The notes under the pieces were generated by a model that was given only the letters and a program-made list of their open reading frames with translations, ran no database searches and was not told the DNA's origin. A stretch of DNA of 64,000 nucleotides, from contig NZ_JABFDG010000004.1 of the NCBI RefSeq assembly GCF_013403955.1, positions 124,001-188,000 of the forward strand, read 5' to 3'. A program made the position numbers and the translations under genes. Every line of letters begins with the position of its first letter. The first letter of the stretch is position 1. Below are positions 28,486 through 39,414 of this stretch, one piece after another. Origin of the DNA: Winogradskyella vidalii (GTDB lineage Bacteria; Bacteroidota; Bacteroidia; Flavobacteriales; Flavobacteriaceae).

Positions 28486-28739
28486 TTATCTCTCATGTGT
28501 CTTATAAGTATTTAACAAAGGGTTGAAGTGTAAATTTGAATGAAATGACAAAAGAAGGTGTGATATTAAACATTTATTAATGACTTCATTTTTACATAGA
28601 AATCAATTAACCCAGTCTTATAAAGGTTATGATATATTCAACTGTTTAATTTAGGCCAGGGCCATTCTTTTTTTAATATGGCTTTATAAAACATAAGGTA
28701 CAAAATAGATACAAAGAAAAACCTTTAAGGCTTTTAGTT
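28486..28739. other. AT-rich flank upstream of the CRISPR array (5' end by crRNA orientation)
   Basis: About 250 AT-rich bases between the abiE operators and the first repeat. The crRNAs read on the plus strand, so this is where a leader promoter would be. A TAAATTTG box at 28531-28538 fits the -7 consensus but is 200 bases from the array and lacks a clear -33 box. No gene is visible. Confidence 0.4.
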
Positions 28740-31700
28740 GTCGTGAATTGCTTTCAGATTACTATTTTAGTATAGCATTTACAGGACCAGTAACTGCATT
28801 AGTACCAGAAGTATTGTTGTGAATTGCTTTCAGATTACTATTTTAGTATAGCATTTACAGGATAAACCCTACTAATACTTTTGGACGTATAGTTGTGAAT
28901 TGCTTTCAGATTACTATTTTAGTATAGCATTTACAGGAACGGACAAGCTTTTGATTCTGAATACTCTGTTGTGAATTGCTTTCAGATTACTATTTTAGTA
29001 TAGCATTTACAGGATACCTAATGTTTCAGCAGTTAGAAAAACAGTTGTGAATTGCTTTCAGATTACTATTTTAGTATAGCATTTACAGGGCTAACGTTAA
29101 AATATAAGAATAGTAGCGTGTTGTGAATTGCTTTCAGATTACTATTTTAGTATAGCATTTACAGGTCCATTTTAATTATGAGAGCAAACTTATTGTTGTG
29201 AATTGCTTTCAGATTACTATTTTAGTATAGCATTTACAGGCTTTACTCAGGTGTAAAAGTAACAGCGTGTGTTGTGAATTGCTTTCAGATTACTATTTTA
29301 GTATAGCATTTACAGGATATTCCTTTATAGTACATTCAGTCATATTGTTGTGAATTGCTTTCAGATTACTATTTTAGTATAGCATTTACAGGTATTATGA
29401 AACTATACGCACCAGACACCAAGTTGTGAATTGCTTTCAGATTACTATTTTAGTATAGCATTTACAGGTTTAAGTCGTTAACATACTCTAAAAGATGTGT
29501 TGTGAATTGCTTTCAGATTACTATTTTAGTATAGCATTTACAGGCATATTCTTTTTTAATCAATGTTGTATCCCGTTGTGAATTGCTTTCAGATTACTAT
29601 TTTAGTATAGCATTTACAGGTTTAGGATTAGACTTTACAAATGATACTGTGTTGTGAATTGCTTTCAGATTACTATTTTAGTATAGCATTTACAGGTATG
29701 TTATTGTCAGTGGTCTAGCGGTAGCCGTTGTGAATTGCTTTCAGATTACTATTTTAGTATAGCATTTACAGGTTTAGCTTACTTTTCTAATACACAAGCT
29801 TTGTTGTGAATTGCTTTCAGATTACTATTTTAGTATAGCATTTACAGGAATAAAATGAAATACTTGTAACTATTGGCGTTGTGAATTGCTTTCAGATTAC
29901 TATTTTAGTATAGCATTTACAGGAGTCATGTTACTGTATATTAGCTACCTTGTGTTGTGAATTGCTTTCAGATTACTATTTTAGTATAGCATTTACAGGT
30001 CTGGCGGAAAAGAACCCGAAGGCGACATGGTTGTGAATTGCTTTCAGATTACTATTTTAGTATAGCATTTACAGGTGCTCTCGATGTTTCAATTAGTCCG
30101 CCGTTGTTGTGAATTGCTTTCAGATTACTATTTTAGTATAGCATTTACAGGAAAACAACCGTACAAGATATAGCACGTTGGGTTGTGAATTGCTTTCAGA
30201 TTACTATTTTAGTATAGCATTTACAGGAAATCTAACTTAGATTGCTTTACAGTAGCTGTTGTGAATTGCTTTCAGATTACTATTTTAGTATAGCATTTAC
30301 AGGTTTAGCTTACTTTTCTAATACACAAGCTTTGTTGTGAATTGCTTTCAGATTACTATTTTAGTATAGCATTTACAGGAATAAAATGAAATACTTGTAA
30401 CTATTGGCGTTGTGAATTGCTTTCAGATTACTATTTTAGTATAGCATTTACAGGAGTCATGTTACTGTATATTAGCTACCTTGTGTTGTGAATTGCTTTC
30501 AGATTACTATTTTAGTATAGCATTTACAGGTCTGGCGGAAAAGAACCCGAAGGCGACATGGTTGTGAATTGCTTTCAGATTACTATTTTAGTATAGCATT
30601 TACAGGACTTATTTCTGTAACCGAAACTACAGTGCCGTTGTGAATTGCTTTCAGATTACTATTTTAGTATAGCATTTACAGGTAATAACGGTCAGCCTAT
30701 AACAGCAGGCGGGTTGTGAATTGCTTTCAGATTACTATTTTAGTATAGCATTTACAGGACCAAACAAGAAGAACAAAAGAAGTTATCGTTGTGAATTGCT
30801 TTCAGATTACTATTTTAGTATAGCATTTACAGGTTGCCTTTGTTATAAACGACTCGTTATTTTGTTGTGAATTGCTTTCAGATTACTATTTTAGTATAGC
30901 ATTTACAGGATTAATTCTTTTGCTTGATTGATTAAGTCTGTTGTGAATTGCTTTCAGATTACTATTTTAGTATAGCATTTACAGGCGTTAATGGTTTTAA
31001 TCCATTGCCACGCCGTTGTGAATTGCTTTCAGATTACTATTTTAGTATAGCATTTACAGGTTGCGGGATGAAATTAGTTGTCAATCATAGTTGTGAATTG
31101 CTTTCAGATTACTATTTTAGTATAGCATTTACAGGAATAAGGAGCAAACACACCTAGAAGGTCTTGTTGTGAATTGCTTTCAGATTACTATTTTAGTATA
31201 GCATTTACAGGGTTAAAAGCTGAGTTAGCAGTTGAAAAGGCGTTGTGAATTGCTTTCAGATTACTATTTTAGTATAGCATTTACAGGTATTCGCTTTAAT
31301 TGGTCTGCGTCTGTTTGTTGTGAATTGCTTTCAGATTACTATTTTAGTATAGCATTTACAGGATTTATTAAGTATCTTATCTATATCGGGCTGTTGTGAA
31401 TTGCTTTCAGATTACTATTTTAGTATAGCATTTACAGGTGGTTTTCTTTAACACCTGGCGCAATATTAGTTGTGAATTGCTTTCAGATTACTATTTTAGT
31501 ATAGCATTTACAGGATGCTTTTAAAAAAATCAATAATTGATTTGTTGTGAATTGCTTTCAGATTACTATTTTAGTATAGCATTTACAGGTACAATATTCT
31601 AAATTAGTTAATCCATTGCGTTGTGAATTGCTTTCAGATTACTATTTTAGTATAGCATTTACAGGAAAAACTATTGAATCCCCAGAGCAATCACTGTTGT

Positions 31701-32347
31701 GAATTGCTTTCAGATTACTATTTTAGTATAGCATTTACAGGAACCTGTAGCGAAATTAGTAGGTTCGGTTGGTTGTGAATTGCTTTCAGATTACTATTTT
31801 AGTATAGCATTTACAGGTAGTTATAAAAACAACGATCATAAAACGGTGTTGTGAATTGCTTTCAGATTACTATTTTAGTATAGCATTTACAGGCATTAAT
31901 AAATTTTAAACATGAACACAAAGTTGTGAATTGCTTTCAGATTACTATTTTAGTATAGCATTTACAGGTTATAATTTCTGATGTATTTTGAGAACCTTGT
32001 TGTGAATTGCTTTCAGATTACTATTTTAGTATAGCATTTACAGGTAGGGCTATTTATTAAGGATATACCACTATGTTGTGAATTGCTTTCAGATTACTAT
32101 TTTAGTATAGCATTTACAGGTCCTTGAATCAACGAATTAGGATTTAGATTGTTGTGAATTGCTTTCAGATTACTATTTTAGTATAGCATTTACAGGTTTC
32201 ATCTAAAGATAGCAGTGGTTTAGCTGTTGTGAATTGCTTTCAGATTACTATTTTAGTATAGCATTTACAGGCTAACGATAATAGAGGATTTGATTGAGCT
32301 TGTTGTGAATTGCTTTCAGATTACTATTTTAGTATAGCATTTACAGG
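28740..32347 (+). CRISPR. Type II-C CRISPR array, 48 repeats of 46 bp, 47 spacers
   Basis: I counted 48 repeats of 46 bp, beginning GTTGTGAATTGCTTTCAGAT and ending AGTATAGCATTTACAGG, separated by spacers of 29-30 bp. All are identical except the first (28740-28785), whose third base is C instead of T. The 5' 20 bases pair fully with the tracrRNA anti-repeat at 38276, so crRNAs read on the plus strand, opposite to the cas genes. Spacers 14-17 are repeated as spacers 21-24. The last repeat forms part of a terminator hairpin. I could not search spacers against phages. Confidence 0.98.
29773..30560 (+). repeat. Internal duplication of four CRISPR spacers
   Basis: Spacers 14-17 (29773-30029) recur in the same order as spacers 21-24 (30304-30560), an offset of 531 bp or seven repeat units. 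The three spacers between them (18-20) are single-copy. This indicates recombination between repeats rather than fresh acquisition. Confidence 0.93.
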
Positions 32348-32381
32348 ATACCCGCCATAAACAGCTGGTATCCTGTTTTTT
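32343..32381 (+). terminator. Terminator at the 3' end of the CRISPR array, using the last repeat
   Basis: The last five bases of the final repeat (ACAGG) plus five following bases form the left arm of a perfect 10-bp stem (32343-32352 with 32367-32376). It has a 14-nt loop and a run of six T. It would stop plus-strand transcription as it leaves the array, which supports the direction deduced from the anti-repeat. Confidence 0.75.
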
Positions 32382-32455
32382 AAAACACTTTCTAGCTTAT
32401 AAAAAAATGACCTGATTTTTCTACTCAACTCAAACTGGAAATCTTTTTTTTAATC

Positions 32456-32806
<351 letters not shown>

Positions 32807-32852
32807 TTACCTCTTACATTTATTCTACAAAGTTCTTACAATATTTAACACA

Positions 32853-33752
32853 TTAGCAGAACTCTGGATATAATATTCGTCTGCTAACTCCAGAAAAACA
32901 TTCTTGTAAACTATGTGTTGTACGACTCATAGCAACCATTAACGGACTCTTTTTTCCTTCAATAACAACATCTAATGCCGGAATTTTTAATAATTCTGTT
33001 TTTATATTTTTATTTAAGTCTTCTATATTACAACCTGTTTCCACCATATCATAAACCAAGGCATCTACATAGGGACGGTAAGGTTCCATAACATCGTCTG
33101 CCAAACAAAACGCATTGTACTTATTACTATGAAAAATCCCTACCGCAGGCAAGAGCCCACTACTTACTAAAGCACGGGCTGTAACCGCTCTTAATATAGC
33201 GTAACCGTAATTTAATAAATTATTGGGCGCAACTCCTTTCTGGTTTCTACTAAACCCATCTAACTCATTAAACAAAGTTTGAAAATAGTAGGCCGCAGAA
33301 ATGGCTTCTATATTTCCTGGATCACCACTTTTTATTTCCTTCACCCAACGCTTTAATTTTAACGCTTTTTTACCTTGTTTTAATAAATGATTGGCCTGAT
33401 TATCAACTTTTGCGAATACGGTTTGTTGCCACAATTGTTTTTTTAAAGGCACACTAGCTTTTAATTGATAACGGATGCGTTCTGTCTGTTCTGTGTGTCC
33501 CACCATAGGTTGTAAAAATCCACAAGGCAAATGTTGTTTATCACAAGTAATTACAGCGGTTTTACTTTGTACCAATTTCATTAGCAACCCTGTAGTAATT
33601 GTTATTTGAGGATTTTCTAATACTACATAGCCCAAATCTTCAATTGAAACAACGGCTTCTTTTTTATTGTCTTCAGGAAAATTAACCACTAATTGTTCGT
33701 TTTTAGTACTTAAATAAGCTGGGTTACCAAAAAATAGTGTCCGTTTTATCAT
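32853..33752 (-). CDS. cas1: CRISPR-associated integrase Cas1 (type II)
   Basis: A 299-residue Cas1. The N-terminal beta-strand domain starts MIKRTLFFGNPAYLSTKN. The catalytic helical domain shows the Glu in GNIEAISAAYYFQTLF, NNLLNYGYAILRAVTARALV, the His in VGIFHSNKYNAFCLADDVMEPYRP, and the following acidic residues, so the metal-binding triad is complete. It inserts new spacers into the array with Cas2. It follows cas9 by only 3 bases, so the two are co-transcribed. Confidence 0.96.
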   Translation of the reverse strand: MIKRTLFFGNPAYLSTKNEQLVVNFPEDNKKEAVVSIEDLGYVVLENPQITITTGLLMKLVQSKTAVITCDKQHLPCGFLQPMVGHTEQTERIRYQLKASVPLKKQLWQQTVFAKVDNQANHLLKQGKKALKLKRWVKEIKSGDPGNIEAISAAYYFQTLFNELDGFSRNQKGVAPNNLLNYGYAILRAVTARALVSSGLLPAVGIFHSNKYNAFCLADDVMEPYRPYVDALVYDMVETGCNIEDLNKNIKTELLKIPALDVVIEGKKSPLMVAMSRTTHSLQECFSGVSRRILYPEFC

Positions 33753-33755
33753 AAT

Positions 33756-36700
33756 TTAAGTTTTTGAAATATGCGCTAAACGGTCTACTTTAAGTTTCAA
33801 ACAAATATCTTTTATCATAATTCCATCAATATCTTTTTCCATCTTGTTTAAAGCAGAATATTCAAATTTATTTTTAATGGTAGTTGATACATTTGATAAA
33901 AGAAAAAAGCATTGTGAATTAGAAGCACTCACCATTTTATATATTCTATTGACCTGCTCCTTACTTAAATTTTCAAAATCAACTAAATGAGGATTTTCTC
34001 TTTCTTCTTCGGTTGGTACATAAACCAAGTCGTTTGGAGAAAGTGTAAATAAAAACTTTCCCTTTTCTGGGGTAGTTTGTATAGGTGTTCTATCTTCTTT
34101 TGGCAAATGCGCCACTTGTTTTTGATGTGCTACCACTTCATTTAGTGGTATCGTTTCAAAATTTCGTTTCTTCTTTTTCTCATCCCAATACACAGCAAAA
34201 AACAAATTAGTCCCCTTTGCTGCTTCAACATATTTAGAAGATTTATTACCACTCTCTCCTATTTGAAATTTACTACCAATCTCAAAAAACTTAACTTTAT
34301 TAATTGGTTGATGTTTTTTGCCATTATTTAGTTGGGTTATATTTTTATTTAAATCTTCTACACCTTCATCGCTAAAAGCTAAGGTAAATTGAGGTTTTCC
34401 TTTTTCATCTAAATAATTATTTAAATGATTTGGCAAAATAACATCTCGAATTTGACTATCTGTTATTTTTGCTAAGTGTTTTTCGTTTTTTATATCGGTT
34501 AGCGCACCTCTAACAGAAGTTGCAACTTTTCCTTTAGGTATTTTTATTTCGTAAACACCAGAAACAGTTTCTTTATGTAACGATTTTCTTATGGCCCAGT
34601 TATCCCCTTTTATTTGTTTTCTAAGTATTTTTTTAGGCTTTCCGTCTTTTCCTATATTTATATTTCCATTTTCATCTTTATAAGACCAGAACTTATTATT
34701 GGTTTTATTAATTACCCTTGTGTTTTGTTTAAAACTAACAACTGTTTTCTCAATTGTATTTTTTACTTCAACAGGAAAATTACTCCAAGGCATTGTAAAA
34801 ATTTTAGTATAATGTCCTTTATCATTTTTTATTAAAAGCTTATCCCTTAATCCATAGTTTTTCTTTTCTGCATTTAATGCACTTAAATAATTAATATGTT
34901 CTTTAGATACACATGCTATAACCAAAGCATCTAGCGCATGATGGCGATGGTCTATTCTTTTCTTATTAAATCCTTTACTTATTTCATCGGGAACTTGAAT
35001 ACGGAAAGCATTTATTTTCTTATCCCAAAAACCAAAATCTTCTGAGTTTGTTAATGTATTTAATCGTTTAAAACGTGGTGCTATTATTTCATTCCATTTA
35101 TCATTTAATCCCCAATCGTTTTTTAATTTACCTGTAACACTACCTGTTACAGGTACTATATGTTTAGAAGTTGCTTCTTTTTCATTGTCTTCTCGTACTA
35201 TATTACTTAATAAACCTTTAATTAATTTACTTATATATCTACTATCATTTAGTTGTCTATTTATAAAGCCTTCAGGAATATCTTCACTTAACAAGTTTCT
35301 TAGTTTTGTTCTGTTATTTTTAAAATAACGACTAATATGTGCTTCATATTCATCTATTTTTAGAAGTTTATGTCCGTTTATAATACTTCCGCCTTTTTCT
35401 TTTAAATATTCGTAAGCCGTTTTATTGTCTTTATCTTCATTTACTTCACTTTCACAAATAATTTTATTACTTAAAGAATTATCAAAATACCGAGACTGTG
35501 GTATAACATGTTCTATTTGATAATTGGTAGTAAAAAGTTTTGAAAGCTGAATTGGCTTACCTGTATAAGGAGAAATATAGCCTTGTTCTAACCAAAGCTT
35601 ATATCGTGTAATTTCATTTTTAGACGGATTATTATTACGTCTAATTTTCTGAATTTCGTCCTCACTTACAGCATCGTATCTTGCATTAGGATTTTGATAA
35701 ACACCTTCTTCATAAATCTTTAATAAATCTTGATGACTAGGAGAAAAGGATCTCACACCTCCATCAACTAAGGGATCTGTCATCAAATCTTTTAGGACTT
35801 CCTTAATACGATAATTTGTGTTTTCGTTCTCAGATACTTTTTGCGAAATCTGTTTACGTTTATCGGCAGGATTTTTCATTTCTCGACCAAGTTCTACGTG
35901 AATTTCATCAAAAAAATCTTCAGATCCATTTCCTTTATATTTCCAAATGTCATGTACAACTCTAAGCGTTTCTGTCACCACCTGTTCTACGATAGGATTA
36001 CGTAAAGAGTGTTGCTTAAACGAGAGTAAATATTTTTCAATATCGAGAGGAGATTTCCATTGTTGTATATTTCCTATTTCAGAATGTCTACCGTAAACTA
36101 AATAACAAGCCTGGTAGGTATTTAATCCCACTAAGGGATTTCTTTCTTTAAAAGAAATAAAACTTTTTATAAGTTGTTTAGGTATATCATCGTCACTAAC
36201 ATCTATTAATGCTTCTGCTAATTCTTTAGATGTATAATTTTCACTAAGCTCTAATTGACTAACACGCTCCATGATAGCAATACTTCTATCTTTTATAGGA
36301 TTTGAAATTTTATCTAGATTCCAATATTTACCCATTCGCATTAATGGTAATAATTTTTCAATTGCTTTTTTAGAAAAACTACCATAATCACTTTTAAAAG
36401 GTGGGAATTTGATAAAATGTTCTATAAAAGAAGTTTCATCTATATGTTGTTTATTAGCAAACTTTTTAAGAGCTTTTTCATACTCTTTAATATCCGTTAC
36501 AGAATAAATAATATGCCATAATTGCTCTTCTACATTATCTTTAGTTAAAAATTCATGAGCACTAGTAATCCCCTCTGTTTTACTTAATCTTGAAATGAAT
36601 TGTGATTTTGTTTCACAGCAAGGATATTTTTTATCTTCAACATAATTCCATCGGTAATTTTCTTTTTCATCTTTACTTATTAACTTCTTTTTAATGAAAT

Positions 36701-38177
36701 AGTCAATAATTTGTTTTTGTTCTACTGCTTGTTTTTTAGTAAGAAAATCATATAAATCTGTCCAGTCTACATCTGTTTTCAAAAGAGAATTTGTAATATC
36801 TTTTTCTTTAATTTCTTTTTTATAAATTCTTAGATTTTGAAGCCATTGCCATAATCGAAACTCTTGAAACAATGGGTGTGATTTTGAAATTGCTTTTACA
36901 GGTTCAACAACTTCTTCTAAAACACCTGTTTCATGATTCTTTTTCTTGAATTTTCTTACTTCAAACTGACATCCTGAAATATTTGATTTTTTACTTTTAA
37001 GAGGTCTTTGGTAAAAAATAATATCATCTGCAAACAAATATTCAAATCCTTTATCTTTTATATTGTTTTGATGAGCTTCATTTCTTGGATACAATTCCAA
37101 AATACAAGCTTTATATAACTCCTTATTAAATAATTCTGGCTGTAAACTTATTTGCTTTGAAAGAATTTTTTTAAACTCTTCTTTATAAAATTTTCTCTCT
37201 ATTGTTTTTACTAATTTCCCTCTGATTTTTTGTTTTGGATTTAAAAGTAAACTCTCATAAATATATTCACCAACTGTTTTCCCTGACCTTTCAACATCCT
37301 GTTCTGTTTTCGCTTTTATAGCCGCCCAATCTTGTTCTGAATTTACTATTTTATATGAATATTTAGTATTGCCATTTTTTAAAGTTGAAATGGATACAAT
37401 AAACTCCTTTGTTCTATCTATCCAATCTTCAGTTTTAGTAATTTGTTTATCATATGGCCATCCATTTTCAAAAACCACATTATACAAAGGTTTTCCTTTA
37501 ACCGACTCTCCCGAATTAATAACCTCTTTTACTTTTAACTGAACAAATTGCTTATTCTTATCATCATCAATTTCCTCACCTCTTAATTGATAATACCCTC
37601 TTTTTTGATTAAAATTGAGTATCAACCAAGCCAGTTCCTCCTTAGTTATTCTATGATTTAATGCTTTTTTACGAAGATAATAAAGTGTCCAATCATATGG
37701 AATTTTAGTGATTTCTCCATTTTTTTTAAGATAAAAAAGATGAGGTTGCTTTTCTTGAAACTCTTTAACCATTTCCTGAAATGAATTAAAAAATATAAAC
37801 TCATATTTATCTAACTCATTTTTTCTATAATTTATTTTTTCTTCAGTTTGATATTTAAATTGTCCTAACCGAATATTAAAATCAATGCTTTCAGAATAAT
37901 GTTTTGGTAAAAAACCTAAGACATTTAATACACGATGAAGCCTTTCTCTTCGTAAATTATCCCTTTGATATAATCTTCTAACACCACGATAATTTGTTCT
38001 TTCTGCTGTTTGTGAGATTGATTGACCTGCATCAAATTTACCTAAAACATCCTGACTCATTGGAATTATCCTTACCCCAACACCCTCAATTTCACCTGTC
38101 TTATTTTTGAAATCATTTTTTATTAATGACCAACCAATAGAATTGGTTCCCAAATCTAAACCTAAAATTCGTTTCAT
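33756..38177 (-). CDS. cas9: CRISPR-associated endonuclease Cas9 (type II-C)
   Basis: A 1473-residue Cas9 of the large Bacteroidota II-C kind. RuvC-I has Asp8 (ILGLDLGTNSIGWSL). The arginine-rich bridge helix covers about 60-85 (RGVRRLYQRDNLRRERL). RuvC-II has Glu about 762 (IHVELGREM). The HNH domain has His about 890 (YQIEHVIPQSRYFDNS, then KIICESEVNEDKDN). RuvC-III has HRHHALDALV with Asp about 1083. A PAM-interacting C-terminal region follows. All nuclease residues are present. There is no csn2 or cas4, which with cas1-cas2 defines II-C. It cuts DNA guided by crRNA:tracrRNA. The tracrRNA gene is divergent, about 100 bases upstream. Confidence 0.98.
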   Translation of the reverse strand: MKRILGLDLGTNSIGWSLIKNDFKNKTGEIEGVGVRIIPMSQDVLGKFDAGQSISQTAERTNYRGVRRLYQRDNLRRERLHRVLNVLGFLPKHYSESIDFNIRLGQFKYQTEEKINYRKNELDKYEFIFFNSFQEMVKEFQEKQPHLFYLKKNGEITKIPYDWTLYYLRKKALNHRITKEELAWLILNFNQKRGYYQLRGEEIDDDKNKQFVQLKVKEVINSGESVKGKPLYNVVFENGWPYDKQITKTEDWIDRTKEFIVSISTLKNGNTKYSYKIVNSEQDWAAIKAKTEQDVERSGKTVGEYIYESLLLNPKQKIRGKLVKTIERKFYKEEFKKILSKQISLQPELFNKELYKACILELYPRNEAHQNNIKDKGFEYLFADDIIFYQRPLKSKKSNISGCQFEVRKFKKKNHETGVLEEVVEPVKAISKSHPLFQEFRLWQWLQNLRIYKKEIKEKDITNSLLKTDVDWTDLYDFLTKKQAVEQKQIIDYFIKKKLISKDEKENYRWNYVEDKKYPCCETKSQFISRLSKTEGITSAHEFLTKDNVEEQLWHIIYSVTDIKEYEKALKKFANKQHIDETSFIEHFIKFPPFKSDYGSFSKKAIEKLLPLMRMGKYWNLDKISNPIKDRSIAIMERVSQLELSENYTSKELAEALIDVSDDDIPKQLIKSFISFKERNPLVGLNTYQACYLVYGRHSEIGNIQQWKSPLDIEKYLLSFKQHSLRNPIVEQVVTETLRVVHDIWKYKGNGSEDFFDEIHVELGREMKNPADKRKQISQKVSENENTNYRIKEVLKDLMTDPLVDGGVRSFSPSHQDLLKIYEEGVYQNPNARYDAVSEDEIQKIRRNNNPSKNEITRYKLWLEQGYISPYTGKPIQLSKLFTTNYQIEHVIPQSRYFDNSLSNKIICESEVNEDKDNKTAYEYLKEKGGSIINGHKLLKIDEYEAHISRYFKNNRTKLRNLLSEDIPEGFINRQLNDSRYISKLIKGLLSNIVREDNEKEATSKHIVPVTGSVTGKLKNDWGLNDKWNEIIAPRFKRLNTLTNSEDFGFWDKKINAFRIQVPDEISKGFNKKRIDHRHHALDALVIACVSKEHINYLSALNAEKKNYGLRDKLLIKNDKGHYTKIFTMPWSNFPVEVKNTIEKTVVSFKQNTRVINKTNNKFWSYKDENGNINIGKDGKPKKILRKQIKGDNWAIRKSLHKETVSGVYEIKIPKGKVATSVRGALTDIKNEKHLAKITDSQIRDVILPNHLNNYLDEKGKPQFTLAFSDEGVEDLNKNITQLNNGKKHQPINKVKFFEIGSKFQIGESGNKSSKYVEAAKGTNLFFAVYWDEKKKKRNFETIPLNEVVAHQKQVAHLPKEDRTPIQTTPEKGKFLFTLSPNDLVYVPTEEERENPHLVDFENLSKEQVNRIYKMVSASNSQCFFLLSNVSTTIKNKFEYSALNKMEKDIDGIMIKDICLKLKVDRLAHISKT

Positions 38178-38240
38178 ATATAAATCTTTTAGATAAGAAA
38201 ATTACAATAATCTTTTTACAAAACCTTACGGTTTTCCTCA

Positions 38241-38269
38241 TTGCAAAGTTTAAAATTTAACACTATATT
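38241..38269 (+). promoter_or_regulatory. Probable tracrRNA promoter
   Basis: TTG at 38241 and TATATTTA at 38262-38269, about 18 bases apart, resemble Bacteroidota -33 and -7 boxes and lie just before the anti-repeat. The following TTTACAG also occurs at the 3' end of each CRISPR repeat. The cas9 promoter on the other strand must overlap this stretch. Confidence 0.5.
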
Positions 38270-38275
38270 TACAGT

Positions 38276-38357
38276 ATCTGAAAGCAATTCACAATAAGGA
38301 TTATTCCGTTGTGAAAACATTTAAGTCGCCTCGTCTTTTATACGGGGCATTTTTTTA
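38276..38357 (+). ncRNA. tracrRNA of the type II-C system
   Basis: The anti-repeat (38276-38295, ATCTGAAAGCAATTCACAAT) pairs without a bulge with the first 20 bases of the CRISPR repeat, one pair being G-U. A nexus-like hairpin (GGA TTAT TCC) follows, then GTTGTGAAAACATTT, and a terminal stem GCCTCGT/ACGGGGC (38328-38334 with 38342-38348) with a T run. This is the complete layout of a II-C tracrRNA of about 80 nt. The exact 5' end is unknown. Confidence 0.9.
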
Positions 38358-38752
38358 TTCTAAATGGAGACTCAAATAATACCACCCTCTCTCTTTTTTG
38401 TTACAAGCTTTTAAAAGTGTCTTTGTTTACATTTATTTACCACAGCCATCTCTATAAAAATAAAAATCCTGTTGCTGGCTGCTTACCCCCACATAAACAC
38501 AAGCATATCAACCTCTTAAATAAAAACACTAAAGAAACTAGTTATCAAAATTTACAACTTTATAGTTGTTCCTATAAAGTTGACTATTTGGTTTACCATA
38601 AAGTAACAACTAGCATGGCATTACGGCAATTAAGAAACATATCAATCTAAATTTACAAACAACTCTTTTGTAAAAGTATAATGACGTTCTTTATGAGTAC
38701 TTTCTTGAACAATTGGTTGGTTAGTTGTAGATAACGACATATGATATTTTGC
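38358..38752. other. Region between tracrRNA and the HsdR fossil without a convincing gene
   Basis: About 400 bases. A 77-codon plus-strand frame at 38417 has no recognisable features and looks like chance. On the minus strand a 32-codon frame (38642-38740) follows the HsdR remnant and may be the relic of another gene of the same lost locus. No strong repeats were seen. Confidence 0.4.
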
Positions 38753-39119
38753 TTATGTACTGTTTTTTGGCTCTATACCCATACTATGATAATTCTTAAA
38801 TGGTGCATCGTATAACTGACTTGGCTCTATCTTACCATTTCGAGGTTAAGATTTTTTTAATTGTGTCTAAAAATTCTATTTGTACTGCATTTAGCTTATA
38901 ATCATTGATGAATTTTGCAAAAGCATCATCTACTTTCGCCAGACTTAATCCGATTAATGATATAATGAATTGCACTAAACGAAACTGTTCTTTTTCCAGG
39001 TCCATAAAGGTGTCTTTTAGAAACTGAGCGTGCTTTCTATGTTTAACTAAAATTATAGTCTTACCTAGTTCGTCACCACCACGTTTTTTGATACCGTTTT
39101 TTAGAACATATCGTACGGC
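38753..39119 (-). pseudogene. hsdR: Fragments of a type I restriction subunit HsdR
   Basis: Minus-strand translation gives GGDELGKTIILVKHRKHAQF, which matches the HsdR motor-domain segment. It runs straight into DDAFAKFINDYKLNAVQIEF and LDTIKKIL from the C-terminal domain. After a stop, KIEPSQLYDAPFKNYHSMGI gives the usual HsdR C-terminus. Most of the protein between the two parts is deleted, so the gene is dead. It directly abuts a Fic fragment, and type I operons of Bacteroidota often carry a fic gene. Confidence 0.72.
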
Positions 39120-39407
39120 TTATTTATAGCTAATGACTTCTTTTGTGGCAGGATTATCAAACTTTTTTGTCTGCTACCAAAGACTTATATAAATCATCAT
39201 TAGTTGTAATAATGTTCTCTATTTCGGAGCTCGCCTTGGCTTCTTGCAAATGAATGGTGTCTAAAAACAATGTAGGGTTTGGCAAATTAGTTAGCATTCC
39301 ATTTAGTTGTGCTAATGCCTACTAACCTCTATCGTTTTACGCAATACCTTAGTCGTTTCTAAGCTTGCCGGTGGAGGTAATAGAGGAAGGTTCTTAAATT
39401 TTGTCAT
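39120..39407 (-). pseudogene. Fragment of a Fic-family protein, N-terminal part
   Basis: From the ATG at 39405-39407 the minus strand reads LPLLPPPASLETTKVLRKTI and EVSR. A one-base shift then gives ALAQLNGMLTNLPNPTLFLD and TIHLQEAKASSEIENIITTN, and a second shift gives DNPATKEVISYK before a stop. This is the Fic N-terminal domain preceding the AMP-transferase core. The catalytic HPFxxGNG core is absent. Two frameshifts, a stop codon and truncation show a decayed gene. Confidence 0.75.
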
Positions 39408-39414
39408 TCTATAC

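Noticed and set aside
30948..31157. A 69-codon plus-strand frame inside the CRISPR array
   Set aside because: It consists of translated repeats and spacers (the same LLSDYYFSIAFTG three times) and is not a gene.
38219..38235. Small hairpin AAAACC/GGTTTT in the cas9 5' leader as an attenuator
   Set aside because: The stem is short and there is no T run or competing structure, so regulation cannot be claimed.
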